Assembly: GCA_002261195.1 (NCBI GenBank)
Contig: MVBO01000005.1
Location: forward strand, 309,736-373,735
Origin: Bifiguratus adelaidae
Taxonomy: Eukaryota > Mucoromycota > Endogonomycetes > Endogonales
Direction of reading: 5' to 3'
Length of the DNA: 64,000 nucleotides
The stretch's first letter is position 1. Each line of letters begins with the position of its first letter. Made by a program: the position numbers and the translations under genes. Below, in pieces: positions 1 through 14,069 of the stretch. The notes beneath the pieces were generated by a model, which saw nothing but the letters and a program-made list of their open reading frames with translations, was not told the origin of the DNA and searched no databases.

Positions 1-412
1 GGATTGATGTTTCTGAGGCTTCCTTTTCCCATAAGGACAATGTCTCCCTGACAATAATATCCGTTATACAATGTCCATGATGTGGTGGACTGGGTCTTGA
101 TGGATGAAACGGATAGGTCAAGGTCGTAATCGCACACCTGCGAATTGATAGTTGTTGCACCTAGCCAAACAGAGTGAGTGCCTGTCATTGAAGACAGGAT
201 GGTGGATGCCGTGTCATTGAAAGGCCTCTGAGGTACTCACCTTGCGTCAGGTGTACCACTCCACTATATCGTGGATTCACAAAAAATTCGGCACCGACGA
301 GGAAACTTCCTTGCTTCTTGTGTATGCTTTGCTGGTCTACCAACGGCGACGCTTGCACGACCCATAGTCCAAAGGCGATTAACAAGGGCAACAAGCGCCA
401 GCAGTAGGTCAT
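1..412 (-). CDS. Secreted protein, 5' end only
   Basis: The first exon (412 to 241) starts with a classic signal peptide: two hydrophobic stretches around LLPLLIAFGLW, with a likely cleavage site near the ASPL motif about 22 residues in. An intron with a GTGAGT donor fits 240-161; the reading frame then continues through 160-1 and runs out of the window. The readable part is roughly 110 residues, rich in Ser/Thr with a few Cys, and contains no domain I recognise. A TATA-like TATAAC on the minus strand lies about 40 bp before the start. Function is unknown; secretion is inferred from the signal peptide alone. The rest of the gene lies outside the window. Confidence 0.6.
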
Positions 413-734
413 TGCATCACACCAAGCAAAAGAGCAAGTGCGGGGTTATAAGGAGGAATAAGGATTCTAGAACACCTCCTAATTGACATCTTAGTGCTAT
501 GTTACACAGGACATAAAGCGCCGAGAGTGAGGTCGCACGCCACTGTGCAAAGCCTATGGATGCTCCAGAAGGATCGCATCGACAAAGACGTCACTTGCGC
601 CAATGGTGAACGATGTCGGAATCATTGACACCATCTGATTCGCTGTTTGGAACAATGCAGACAAATTAATGTAGAGTGGCGAATACAATGGAAGGGTTGC
701 GTAGGAACACAGCTTTTTCCATTGAGCTTATACT
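413..734. other. Divergent intergenic region
   Basis: This 322-bp gap separates the secreted-protein gene (-) from the chitin synthase gene (+) and must hold both promoters. The only recognisable element is a TATA-like TTATA on the plus strand near 446-450, which serves the minus gene. No further ORF, repeat or RNA gene was seen. Confidence 0.5.
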
Positions 735-3700
735 ATGGAGCGGGGACAGGAAGAGATGGTAGATGTTCTTGAACATCAGTTCAGGCACCAAATGGCTCGA
801 TATCTATCCTTCAATGTCCTTGTCTGTATCAATCCATTGCGATCCAACGAAACTCTAAGCGATGAAAGGGATCAATACGCCTTGTATTACCGTGATTTGA
901 GTAGTCGTCAGGAACTTCCGCCGCATGTGTTTGGACTCGCTGCCAATGTGTATTTTCACTTGCGGAGGAGCGGACAAGATCAGTTGGTCGTGCTAAGGTA
1001 CGTTAAACGAGATGATTCGATGCAGTGATTTACTAGGGGTTCAGAGGCCATTCCGGAGCCGGAAAAACGACGAGTCACGATCTCATTGTATCTCAACTGT
1101 TGAATCTATCCATACATACCAAACGACAACGAAAACTCGGTGATCAAATCACAGCAGCTAAATTCATTCTTCGACAGTTTGGCGAATGCCGTACGCTACA
1201 ACATCATACGTGCTCTCCGTATCATTGTTTTCAGCAATTGCAATTTGCCGACAATGGACATCTCAAGGGAGCTACCAGTTATGTCTACGGGTTGTCTACT
1301 CGCCGTTTGACGCATGCGCCAAGCGGCGAGCGCACATTTCAGGTGTTTTATACTATGCTGGCGGGCTTAACGGGTTCCGAGAAGTCAGCATTGCATCTAG
1401 ATTTGCCAGCGGACCAGTTTCATTACCTCAATTTCGCCAAGCAGTCTCAAGACAGTGAAGATCAAGATGGTATCTCGTATACGCATCTACGAAACGCGCT
1501 GAAAGCATGTGGAATCAAGGCTCGGCGCGTCATGCACATCTTTCAAATCTTGGCAGCCATCCTCAGATTGGGAAACCTTACCTTTGTCAACACTTATGAT
1601 CATCAAAGCACGCAAGAAGGATGTACGGTTAAAAATGAGGAGGAGTTGGACTTCATCGCAGGCATGTTGGGCGTTTCGAAAACACGCCTGGAAACTGCGT
1701 TGAAATTTCGTCTCAAATGGATTCGACACGAGATGTGCAGTATCTTTCTGGATGCTGCAGCTGCTCGGGATCAACTTGATTCTGTGGTGAGAGCTCTATA
1801 TACCATGTTATTTGGATGGATCGTTATAAGCATCAATGACAAGTTGAAATATACATCGATCGAGGCACGGCCAAGTTGCATTGGCGTCTGGGATAGCGCA
1901 GGTTTTCAGCACGATTCAACAAACGGGTTCGAACAATTTGCGTTCAATTGGCATGCTCAGGAGATGACCGACCTCGTTCACAATATCTCCATCTCGCAAT
2001 TCGGCTTAGGTGACAAACCTTCCTCTCCATGTGCCAGTGCATCCTTGATGCTCGAGCCGGTTCTTAATCACGTTTCATGGCGAAAGCTTATTCGTCAGCA
2101 ACGCTCCCTTTGTGGCATCCTTGCTCATGAAAGCGACCGGTATTTGGATGGACAGACAGACGCTACCGCTGCCAATCTCTTGGCTTCGTATCAGAAACAT
2201 GTATTGCATCACCTCAAGTTTGAACAATCATCGGAGCGATTTAGCTTTGGCATTCGTCACTATGGTACAAAGGTTGACTACGCCATTGATGGATTCCTCG
2301 CAAGCAATTGTGAAACCATCTCTTCAGACTTTGTGCAATTGTTCTGCAATAGTGCAAATAAGTTTTTGGTGACATTGATGCAATCAAGTCAATTACAACA
2401 GACCATCCATCCCAAGGACCAGGTAACTCCAATCTATGCTCGTGCGTCCACGACATTGTTTCCAGCGGACGGATATGAGGATGGCGAATCCAATGAGAAA
2501 GGGGACAGAAACACAAGAGATAACGCCCCTTGTAGGTCCACCCACCTCGACGATGTCTTCATAGCCCAGCGACACATTTCAAACATGCTTTCTTCAGCCA
2601 GACTTTGGGATGTGATTCACATCAAGCCCAATGACGCGTTGGAGCCCGGTCGTTTTGACCGCCCAAAGGTCCGCGAACAGGTTGATGCGTACCAATTGGT
2701 CGAACTTGCTGCGATTGCCAACCAAGTCTTTGCCGTGTCTTATACCCAAGAGGAATTCCTATCACGATATCGAAGGATTCTACCTGAGAATAACTCTGCA
2801 GATAATGGCTTTACCGACTTTCAACGACTTATTCTATCCATGAATTGGACGGTTGACGACTATCGACTGGATGAAGATGTCATTCACATCAAGAATGAGC
2901 TGTACCGTCAATTGGAAAACGACCTTAGGGCTCTTGAGCAAACCGAACGAATGCCGAGGTCGGATTCTACCCCTCTCGGTACAGCCCATATCGAAAGCTA
3001 CCTCAACGACGTTGCAAGATCACGAACATGTTTGCAGGGCAAGCTGCATGATCCATCCAGTTCCATGGATAGCGATGATGATGTGCTGGGCATGGCCAAA
3101 GTCTATGACGAGGCTAGTCAGTTGCGGGATGAAAGTGAATGGGCAAAGAGCGCATTGGAAAGGTATGTGGATCCAAATATACAAACGTCGGTCTTGTCGA
3201 TTCATCCCATTTGGCTTGCAGTAGTGCGGATTTGATCTATGATTATGCCGCCCCAAATCGCAAAGACAACGTTGAAGAAGTACCCATTACCTTCGTTCGC
3301 AGGACGTGGGTTCGTTTTGTGTGGTTCATGACCTGGTGGATTCCCAGTCTGGCTCTCTCCACCATTGGTAAAATGAAACGTGAAGATGTGAGAATGGCAT
3401 GGCGGGAGAAGACAACCTTATGCATCCTGATCCTCCTCTTGTCGTTCGTCGTCATCTTCTTCATTGTCGGTATCGCTGGCGTGATTTGCCCGGGAACAAG
3501 TCAAATGTATAGCGCAAGCGACGTCGCTGCTCATAGTATTTCCACCGACTATTATGTCAGCTTGCGCGGTGTCGTCTATGATTTGACTCGGTTTGTCCAA
3601 ACGGACCATGGAACAACAACATACCCAGCAGCAAAGACGCAGATGGCCGATTTCTCTGGAACAGACGTAACTATCGGTTTTCCCATTCCGCTTACGCTTG

Positions 3701-6320
3701 GATGCTATGGCCTCGTTTCGGATGATGCTGTCCAAATCAAACCAAATGCCAGTCTCAACGTACCATCCTTTATCCACAATTCAGGCCCAAAACTCCAAAC
3801 AGATCAGCGTCTCACTCAACTACGGGACGAAAATTGGTACTTCGACATATTATTGCCCACTCTCAACATTTACAAGAAGGGCAAGATTGTAATTGACATG
3901 AATCAGGTCAAGAGCGACTTTAGCAATTGGGGCCGACAATGGGTAGTGATTGATGGCCAGATATTTGACCTGTCCGATTACTTTACGACTGCCAATTCAT
4001 ATCCAACCAACGTCCCTGGCGTACCAAACTACCACTTCCTGGATGACGTCGTAGAGACATTGTTCAAGACCTACGCGGGAACCGACATGTCAAAACAGTG
4101 GCACAAGTCAAAGTCCCTCATGAACGCGACCGCGCAAGCGTACAATTGGAATTGTCTCAAAAACGTCTTTTACGTGGGCGACGTCGACCTACGATATAGC
4201 CCCCAATGTCAATTCCCTAACTACCTGTTGCTCGGATTCGCCTGTATCATGTGCGCGGTCATCCTCATCAAATTTTTGGCGGCACTGCAATTCGGAGGGA
4301 AGCCTACCCCCGAAGATCATGACCAATTCGTGATATGTCAGGTACCTTGTTATACTGAAGGAGAGGAAAGTTTGCGCAAAACCATTGACTCGCTCACTTG
4401 CTTGAATTATGATGACAAACGGAAGTTGCTCTTCATCATTTGTGATGGTATGGTCATGGGATCTGGTAATGATCTGCCTACACCGCAAATTGTGCTGGAC
4501 ATTCTTGGTGTCGACCCCACGTTGGATCCCGAGCCTCTCATGTTCAAGTCCATCGCCGAAGGATCAAATCAACTCAATTACGCAAAAGTATATTCGGGAC
4601 TGTACGAATTCGAAGGTCACATTGTACCATACCTTGTTGTCGTCAAGGTCGGGAAACCCAGTGAACGCGCCAAACCAGGGAATCGCGGTAAACGCGACTC
4701 TCAAATCATCTTGATGCGCTTCCTCAATCGCGTCCATTTCGATTCCGAGATGACGCCCCTCGAGCTGGAAATGTATCATCAGATCAGAAACGTCATTGGC
4801 GTGGATCCCAGCTTTTATGAGTACATCCTCATGGTCGATGCCGATACCGAAGTTTATCCTGATTCTCTGACGCGATTGGTCTCGTCCACGTTGCACGATG
4901 GCAAGGTGATTGGCATTTGTGGTGAAACTAGCCTGCGGAACGAAGATAATTCGTGGACAACCATGATTCAAGTATACGAGTACTACATCTCTCATCATCT
5001 TTCCAAGGCCTTTGAATCTCTCTTTGGTTCCGTCACATGTCTGCCTGGATGTTTCTGCATGTACAGAGTGCGTTCAACCCACAAGAACACTCCTTTGATC
5101 ATCTCCGACGAAGTCATCAACGAGTACTCGGACAATCACGTTGATACATTGCACAAAAAGAACCTGCTTCATCTTGGAGAAGATCGGTACTTGACTACGC
5201 TCATGATGAAGCACTTTCCTCAATACAATATGACATTTACACCACATGCTCAATGCAAAACACATGCGCCCGATCGATGGTCCGTCCTTCTTTCTCAACG
5301 TCGTCGCTGGATCAATTCGACCATTCATAATCTGCTTGAACTTGTCTTTCTCCCCGAACTGTGCGGCTTCTGTTGCTTTTCCATGCGATTCGTGGTCCTC
5401 ATTGATCTTATGGGAACCTTTATGCTACCGTCTACGGTGATCTACATTGGCTATCTCATCTATGTCGTCGCGAGTGGCACTGGACCGTTCCCATTGATCT
5501 CAGTGATCATGCTAGCTGCTATCTACGGTCTCCAGGCCATCATTTTCATCATCAAGCGACAATGGCAGCATATCGGTTGGATGCTCATCTATCTCTGCGC
5601 TTTCTCGCTCTTTTCCTTCTTCATTCCCATCTACTCCTTCTGGCACTTTGATGACTTTAGCTGGGGCAACACTCGAGTGGTTGTTGGCGAGAGCAACAAG
5701 AAAAAGATCATTGTCGTCGACGGGGATGAAGAGCGGTTTGATGAAAAGATGATTCCATTGAAGCGCTGGAATGTCTATGAGCAAGAACTCTGGGAGATGG
5801 CTACATTGCAATCCGGATACTCGAGACCCCTTCGTCACGCACGACATGCATCCTCCTCTCCCGTTGGTCATCGAAGCGAAAGCGCTGCAAGCCTTTACCA
5901 GCCTCACAGCATCACTGCGTCGCTTCCCAATCCCATCTTTGACCATGAACTCGCGTCACGACCGCCATCCATGACTCCTTCCGTCCAACAAGCCGTTTTC
6001 AACCATCCCCATCATCTATCTTCTCCCATCCATTCGCGCTCCTCTACATCTACCTTTGCTTCGCATACCCCACCGATTGGACCGTCTCCAGACGCCTTAC
6101 CTACCGACACTGAACTGTTGCACGAGCTTCGCAACATCCTCTCCTCCGTCAACCTCATGACCGTCACCAAGAAACAAGGTAACGCGTCAATCCCTCGTCA
6201 CGCGCCTCTCTAACCTTTGACTCTCTAGTACGACAACAACTCTCTGCCTTCTTCAATACAGACTTGTCCTATAGACGCGACTTTATTAACCATCACATTG
6301 AACACATCCTTCGTCAATAG
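735..6320 (+). CDS. Chitin synthase with myosin-like head (class V/VII type)
   Basis: Polymerises chitin from UDP-GlcNAc at the plasma membrane. Three introns (998-1044, 3163-3221, 6179-6228) give 1,809 residues. Order: divergent myosin head (about 1-700) with P-loop GHSGAGKT near residue 89; two membrane segments; a cytochrome-b5-like fold (SDVAAHSI onward); another membrane segment; the glycosyltransferase domain with DADTEV, EDRYL and the catalytic QRRRW; C-terminal membrane helices; a Ser/Pro-rich tail; and a DEK_C domain completed only after the last intron. The head is worn: switch I (NxxSSR) is absent and the P-loop Glu is His, so ATPase activity is doubtful. The start at 735 is the first Met before conserved head sequence; an additional upstream exon cannot be excluded. 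The last intron is supported because without it the DEK_C domain is cut. Confidence 0.93.
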
Positions 6321-6477
6321 CCAAGTAAAGGCAAGATCATCCCAAACCCTCCTGCATAAGTTACACTTGCCGCCCCCCCGCGCCCCTTGACCATATGATT
6401 GTTTAATGCTACATGTTTCACCTTTTGAACCGGTGTGTTCCATCTCTTTCCCATGGTTTCAGAGTAGACTAGATGAT

Positions 6478-8336
6478 ATGGACCTGAGCACTCGGCTTCT
6501 ACAGCCTATGGAAGGCTTTCCTAGTCTATCTTGTGTACCACCTTCCTTGTCCTCTCTAGGAGTGTCCGAAGGCTTGTATTCTACGAACGAGGACAAGGTA
6601 GAAGAAGAGCTGAGGCAGGAGTCCTGTTCCTATGCCAGCGCTCTCTTGAGGCACAAGGCCAAGCACGGTAGGTGGAGACAAGTGGGGAGCTTAACGTCTG
6701 GTCGCGTGTTTTTCTTCCTTCTCATACAGAGGTTTGTTTTTTAGGTATACGACCGGCGCCGGCGGATCAGATACGGTCATCTTCATGGCAGAATGTGTCA
6801 CGCAACATCAAATACATGGATAGTCTCTATGATGCTACGTTTCACACCTGGCTCAAGTCGGAGGATAATGTCCTCGTGACTTCGGTCTATCTCCAACGTA
6901 TTGCAAACGAGTATCCTGTTGTGCGAATCATTAATGCGCTCAAATGGCTCATCAGTGATTGGAGGCTAGAGAGCATCATTGTCCTGGTGCGTCATGTGTG
7001 TATGGATTGGGAAGGGGCCGTGGGTGACTTGCAAAAAGCCTACCTACTGCGACACTTGACACAGAATTGGGCAGCTCAGTACATGGCAGCCTTGCTCACG
7101 TCTCTTCTTACCGCACCACCCTACGCCGATCCCCCAGCGATCGCCATGATCTGTCTACATAACCCGCCGTCGATGGGTGAAGCCATTCAGCGTCCACATC
7201 CTGCATCATCTTTAAACAACTCCATCCAGAATCCATTTCAATCGCCTCCGCGGCGACGATCTTCACCCAAAGAGGTCGAAAGTTGCAGACCATCCCAATA
7301 CAACCATACCCATCATCACACATCCTCTATCCGCTACCCAACATCCACCGGACCGGCACTGGTCGAAACGCTTACTGAACAACGCGAACGCTTCCTGCGT
7401 GCCTTCACCCAAGACTGGGACTTTTCAAAGCTTTCTGAATTCTTCATGTTTCTGCAACCACGCGCCAACGTGGGCTACAAGTTCAAGTGTGTCTTGCTGC
7501 AAGAGGCAGCCAAGCGTGACCGAGAACTGCTGACCAACAAATTGTCCATGCGGCATTTTGCCAACGTGAACTCGGATTATGAGTCTGATACGCAGATGCC
7601 TGTACGAAAGGAGGGGCTGCCCTCCCCAACTAACGTGCCGGCCAGCTCACCATCGACGCTCGACCCTACAGTCGTGGATAGAGATGAAACCGCAGCCAAG
7701 GTCGTATCCTCAAACCTGGAAATCAGGGTAGAAAGTCTGGATATTGATCTCTCTAGCGTCTCACTCCAAAGGAGTCGAAGAGAATCGCTGATCGAGTGCT
7801 CAGAGTCAAAGCGACAACGAGTTATTCGAGATGAAGAGTCTCTTGAAGCTGACGATGCATCAGCTCGGTCAGAGTGCGATTATGCGAACGAGAGCGCGCC
7901 ATCCTCACATATACCTACATTTGCGTCCACCTCAGCAACACCCCCAACCAACTACGCAGGACTACCACGCCATCATCTCCCTCCATACGCTTCCAGACAC
8001 CCAGAGCAACATCGACGAAGACGGTCCAGTAGCGGAGGCAACCCTCATCATGAACCCTCAGCCACTCATTCCGCAAGCTATTCCTTGTCTAGCGAGGATC
8101 CGTCGGTACCATCCACTCCACCCTCTCGCAAATCCTCCTTTTCTTGTGATCCCGGCCGATCCACGCGACAGTCGCAAAGCATGGATACCTGGGTTGATAT
8201 GGATATGGCAAATGTCCACCTCATCCAAGCACAATCTTCTTTGTTGGTCAATGTTTTGGAGAACGAAAAGTCTGAGGAGCCCGATAGGAGCATGGCCAAG
8301 GAGAATGACAAGGATCTTTCGTTGACCTACCATTGA
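6478..8336 (+). CDS. Unrecognised 593-residue protein
   Basis: One intron (6668-6744) joins a short acidic N-terminus to a long second exon; the GT donor and the second of two nearby AG acceptors restore frame as Gly. I do not recognise a family. What is visible: a helical, leucine- and tryptophan-rich block (about residues 75-190, beginning near SRNIKYMDSL and including WLISDWRL), a second helical block (about 285-345, with FLRAFTQDWDFSKL), then a long Ser/Pro/Arg-rich, probably disordered tail. No signal peptide or membrane segment. It lies 157 bp behind the chitin synthase on the same strand. An in-frame ATG at 6406 would add 24 residues; 6478 is chosen because the upstream part looks like untranslated sequence. 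Confidence 0.6.
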
Positions 8337-8413
8337 TGTTCTTTTCGGTGGTCAAGCCTAGATGTACACTACCACCCTCTATAATTGTGATATAATACAG
8401 TGCAGAGTACGAT

Positions 8414-9515
8414 TTACATGTCTTCAGCGCTCCATGCGTACGCTTCGGCCTTTAAAGCCGTCCGCGAGTTTTGACGCAAAAAATACTCCTTTTCGAATCC
8501 GTTGGATCGATCAACACCGTCCCATCGATATCCAGGTGGGATATTGAATCGGTTCGGTGGCCAGTGACCTTGATAGGTGGGTCTCTTTGGGCCTTTTGAT
8601 TTCTTTTTACTTGCCGACTGCATGATGATTAGGTCAGGGTATTGAACGCCATAATAAGGGTTGACTTACCGTGAGAAAGAATGCAGCTGGATCATTCCAC
8701 AGGGTCCGCTCTTTGAGCTCCTCGTTCAATTCCTTGTCATCCGCATATCTAGACGAGGTTTACCTAAATGTTTCTGAGGGAACGTTGATCAATCCACGTA
8801 CCTTGCAAGAGGCTTGTGCTGCTCCTCTAGTTCGCGCCGTTTCCTGTCTTCTTGCTCTTGCCGCTGAACTAGACCTTTACCCCATTCCATCTTCTTTTCT
8901 TCCCGTTCCATCTGTTCCCTTCTGGCTCGAGCTTCTTCAGCTCTTTTGGCCGCTAGATCCACCTTGCGTCCGCTCTTGTCACGATGTACCGTCTCTGCGT
9001 CTCGGCCCGTCTCATCCGGATCCAGTTCTTGCATCCTGCTCAATTGTTCCATCTGCAGTCTCTCGTTCTCCGCCCTTGCCTCTTCATAGTATTGGAGACC
9101 TCCTCTTGGCCTCGACACGGGAGGTGTAGCATCTACAAGGCGGTCAAACTTTTGTGTCTTGTCGATCGCTGACCGAGGATCCCGCCCCGCAACATGTCTA
9201 GTCCCACTTGCCTTCATTGACCACCACAGGTTGATTCTCCTCCAGTTCTTCGCCTTCCTCCTCTCTTTTCCTCTCATTTTCCAAGGCAGCTTCGCGTATC
9301 ATCTCCCAGGCGTCTGCTCTAGGCACCTTCTCCTCCCTGATCTTGACATTCTCTTCTACTACCGGCGCGTACTCGTCATCCTCTTCCTCTTCAATGCCTC
9401 GATTCCAGTCAAACTCGCTCTCGTCGACAATCCCAACGTTGCCCTTCTTCAGCGTCTGACCCTTCTTCTTCTTCTTCTTCTCTGTTCCATAATGCTTGGC
9501 CAAGTAAGCTTGCAT
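8414..9515 (-). CDS. BUD13: Pre-mRNA-splicing factor BUD13/CWC26
   Basis: Subunit of the RES complex, which binds the activated spliceosome and helps retain and splice pre-mRNA in the nucleus. The protein (317 residues) starts [10 protein letters not shown], has a Lys-rich then acidic middle, a long charged helix, and ends with the family signature [20 protein letters not shown] and a terminal AWSAEDM. Introns: 9169-9211, 8749-8801, 8618-8669. The first is a GC-AG intron: the donor reads AAG|GCAAGT and only this choice joins the frames, as Ala, across an in-frame stop. The start is the Met of the conserved N-terminus. The protein is at the short end for the family. Its start codon lies only 35 bp from that of the neighbour on the other strand. 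Confidence 0.92.
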
Positions 9516-9550
9516 GTCACGCGGAGATAATTGGCTCGCTCCTTTCTCTC
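9516..9550. promoter_or_regulatory. 35-bp gap between divergent start codons
   Basis: BUD13 (-) and the Usp1-family gene (+) start head-to-head here. There is no room for separate promoters, so either the transcripts overlap at their 5' ends or the plus gene starts further in, for instance at the ATG at 9618. No TATA box is visible. Confidence 0.4.
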
Positions 9551-12500
9551 ATGACCATTGGCGATGGGAACGACAAGAGCAAATGCAGACAACATGTGGA
9601 GTTAGAAAAGGAATGCATGGTGTCATTGCCTTCCATGAGTTCTCTAGGAGACAACGGTGCGGCGTTGGTGGCCGCTTCCTGGGACAGGGACGGCATAAAG
9701 TCACCTTCTAGTTTGCAGTGTTGTTGTGGAAAAGAGGACTGTCGTCACCTCAACGCCTTTAAGCAGCAGGCGAGAAGCTTGGAGAGCAAGTTGACGGCAG
9801 CTGCAGGTATGCATGGACCCATAAGTCACTTTTAGGCGGGAACGGATGGCTGACGTTGATATCGAAAGAAATTGGTCAGGCTTTACTGCAGCAAAAGCAG
9901 CAACTTTCAGAGACATCAGAGCGTGCGCTTGCTGAAGTACGGAAGGAGGTAGGCTATTGCTATTCAGCCGAGAGACAGTTTAAGTGACTTGTCCTCTCCT
10001 CGCAATACAGCGTGATGAAGCGGAGCGGCGATATGCTTCCGCAAGGAGTGATCTCGAAGCTCTACAAGTGCAGTATGACCAAGCTACGAAAGAGTCAGAC
10101 AGTCGACATCGCTATATACAAAAGTTGGAAAAGGTACGGTAGCCTTGCACAAGGCGGTCATTGCTAAAATAGGATATGACAGACTATCGCCACTCTCCAT
10201 AGCGACCTAGACAGGGTATCTGCTGACCATGCACTGGTCCTCGAACAGAAACGAAGCACAATGTCTGAGCTGGAGCGACTCAGGGTTGTAGAAGCACTGG
10301 TTAGCCAAGGCGTGGACGGAAAAGAGGCTTTAATGGCCCAGCTGGAAGACTACAAGCAAGAAATTGCCATTGTACGACGCAATGAAATTGCACTCGAAGC
10401 CAAGAACAAGAAGGCGACAGCGCGTCACGAACAATTACAGCATCAGTATGAGAAGCTCAAGCGAGAGCATCAGATCCTGCAGTCCGCGGCTGACCGATAC
10501 AAGGATTTAAGCTGGCTCAAAGAGTCCAATGAGAAGCTGCGAAACGATGTCTTGAAACTCACGTCTACGTACAACACTCCTGCAGCTGATCTTCAGAGCA
10601 ATCATCTCATCAATATGATCAAGGAATTGGCAGCGGCCAATCACAAGCACAAGACAGAGATTGTCGAGTTGAAAGAGATGCTTGCGGATGCCAGAACGGA
10701 GCTAGATGAAGTGCGAGAGCACACTGCGGTGAGTTCAAAGGAAGAGAACGACAGTGTAGTCACGGAGCGTGATCCGTTGAAAGTTGGCGACTCGCTACTC
10801 GTAAAGTCCACGAAAGCAGATGATTCTCTGACGCAAGTGTCCTCATCGCCTTCTCAACCTGCCTCCACCATCATACATCATCATTACCATTATCACGTTC
10901 ATGGATCAAACAATCGTCCGCCAAGTGTCATTACCACCAAAGTCATTGAACATGGGACAGCAGACTCGGTGCCGTCTGGCAAGATTCAGGATATATCTGA
11001 CACAATCGTGGCGCCGCAGCTGTCATCTTCACACTCCCAAACAAATCGGTCGAAACGAACGAATTCACTACTTTCTGCCAGCCTTTCTATCGACCTACCA
11101 GGAAGAACTGTGGCATGCGATAGCAAATCACCAAAATCACCCACAGAGAAATCAATGGTACCCGCGGCCCAAGGTCCGACACCACGCGCCTCAAATTCTG
11201 TACCATTAAGCAATTCGTCTCACTCGTTGAATAAGAAAGGCCTAACCATCACTGCCGTTCGCAATCGAAGGTTGACAAATGATGCTGCTACTACTCCCTC
11301 ACCCCTCAATAATGTCAGGTCTCCTATACCCAATTCACCAATCATGTCGCCACAGCGGCCAGCTTCCGTCTGCTCCAACGTATCGTCACAAAAGGAACAG
11401 GAACCGCCATACCATCAGTTGCAGCGTTTTGGCAATAACATTCTTGACCGTCTCAAGGCGACCGACATTCGGGCTTTGAATCGCAGGCTTCGTAGAACGT
11501 TTGACATCTTGGAACTCAGCAACATGAGCAACTCTATTATCGATAATATTATCGCTGACATTGAAGTTTTGCGAGAAAGATTCAAATGGGTGGATCGTGC
11601 CATTTCTCAAGCACAAGAGTATGTAGACAATGCGCATCCGCTACTATCAGAACCTTTCTCAGCCGAAGATTTCTTTCTGATGGTGGTTTTGACCCAAACA
11701 TGCTTGGCAGAAATCGGACGACAACGAATGACCATTAACGATTTACAGGTCGAATACGTCAAGAAGGTAGAAGACAATCACAAGCTGATGGAGGCGCAAT
11801 TGCAAACCCCAGCACAGGATTTGGCAAAGACAGATGCGGCTAGACCCTCGTCCACTGAAAACTCGACAGGATGGTTCTCTAGCGTTTTCAACCCCAAAGC
11901 ATCGGAAAAGAAGTCGAATAGTTCTTGGACCGGTTGGGCACGAAGTCTGACGTCTGGACAAGGATCAGTTGCCTCAACGGATGCCAAATCGCCATCGTCG
12001 GGCCAAGAATACACCTCCTCCTCTCGCATGCGAAGAGCGCGCTCACATGAGTCATTTATTGATGGTCGAAGTTCGAGATCTAGGGATCGACACAGACGGC
12101 GCAGCCGGTCCGGACATCGACATGAGAGACAGCACAGCAGTGGCGTGACGAGTGCTGTCGAGATCCCAAGGGGCCGCCAACCGTCTGCCAATGGCTATCG
12201 CGGTGCCACTTCCTACCTCGCCAGCTCAGTGTTTGCCATCAAAGGTGGACTGGAGGCTGTCTTGTCGGAGGTACTCGATGACGATCCTGAACCAATCCCG
12301 CGGCCCCGCAAGTCCAACAGCAAGCTATCCAGTGATATTCGCGGCGGTACCCTACCACGGCGATCAACTGATCGACCGAGAGCACGGTTTCCCTCACCTG
12401 AGGATCTCAAGAAGCCTACCAATGGGAATTTGGAACCGTCCATGTCAGATGTGACGAGCAAATCCACGGCCACCGAGAGCTCGGGATCAACGGTTTCAAC

Positions 12501-12603
12501 GAAAAGTGGTCAGAGATCCCGAAGCAGACCTCCCACCCCAGACACCATCGAGTCCAGTCCATACCAAAGGTTGCCGACAGCCGAATGGGTGGGCAAGCGA
12601 TAG
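9551..12603 (+). CDS. Coiled-coil protein, Usp1 (up-regulated during septation) family
   Basis: 959 residues from four exons (introns 9807-9868, 9949-10010, 10134-10182). Residues about 55-90 carry the fungal Usp1-domain hallmark, a CCC-G-x-D-C motif (CCCGKEDCRHL) followed by the IGQALLQQKQ helix. A long coiled coil runs to about residue 290. Then come a His/Tyr-rich stretch (HHHYHYHVHG), a low-complexity Ser/Pro region, a second helical domain (about 560-690, with LQRFGNNILDRL and FFLMVVLTQ), and an RS-rich basic tail. The family is linked to septation by expression in other fungi; the molecular role is not known. Start choice is uncertain because of the 35-bp gap to BUD13. The family call rests on the Cys motif and its downstream helix. 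Confidence 0.72.
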
Positions 12604-12696
12604 TTGATGTTGCAAACTTTATTCCGTGTACATTTGCGTCTATGTGTATAGTTGTCTATGTAATATTTATGAACCCTTTCCTAATGATGATAATGT

Positions 12697-14033
<1,337 letters not shown>

Positions 14034-14069
14034 CCGTGACTGTGGACCTGCACGGGATGCTTCAGTGAG

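Noticed and set aside
3139-3235. Myosin head and chitin synthase as two overlapping genes
   Set aside because: A 59-nt consensus intron joins the two frames exactly, and the fusion is a known architecture.
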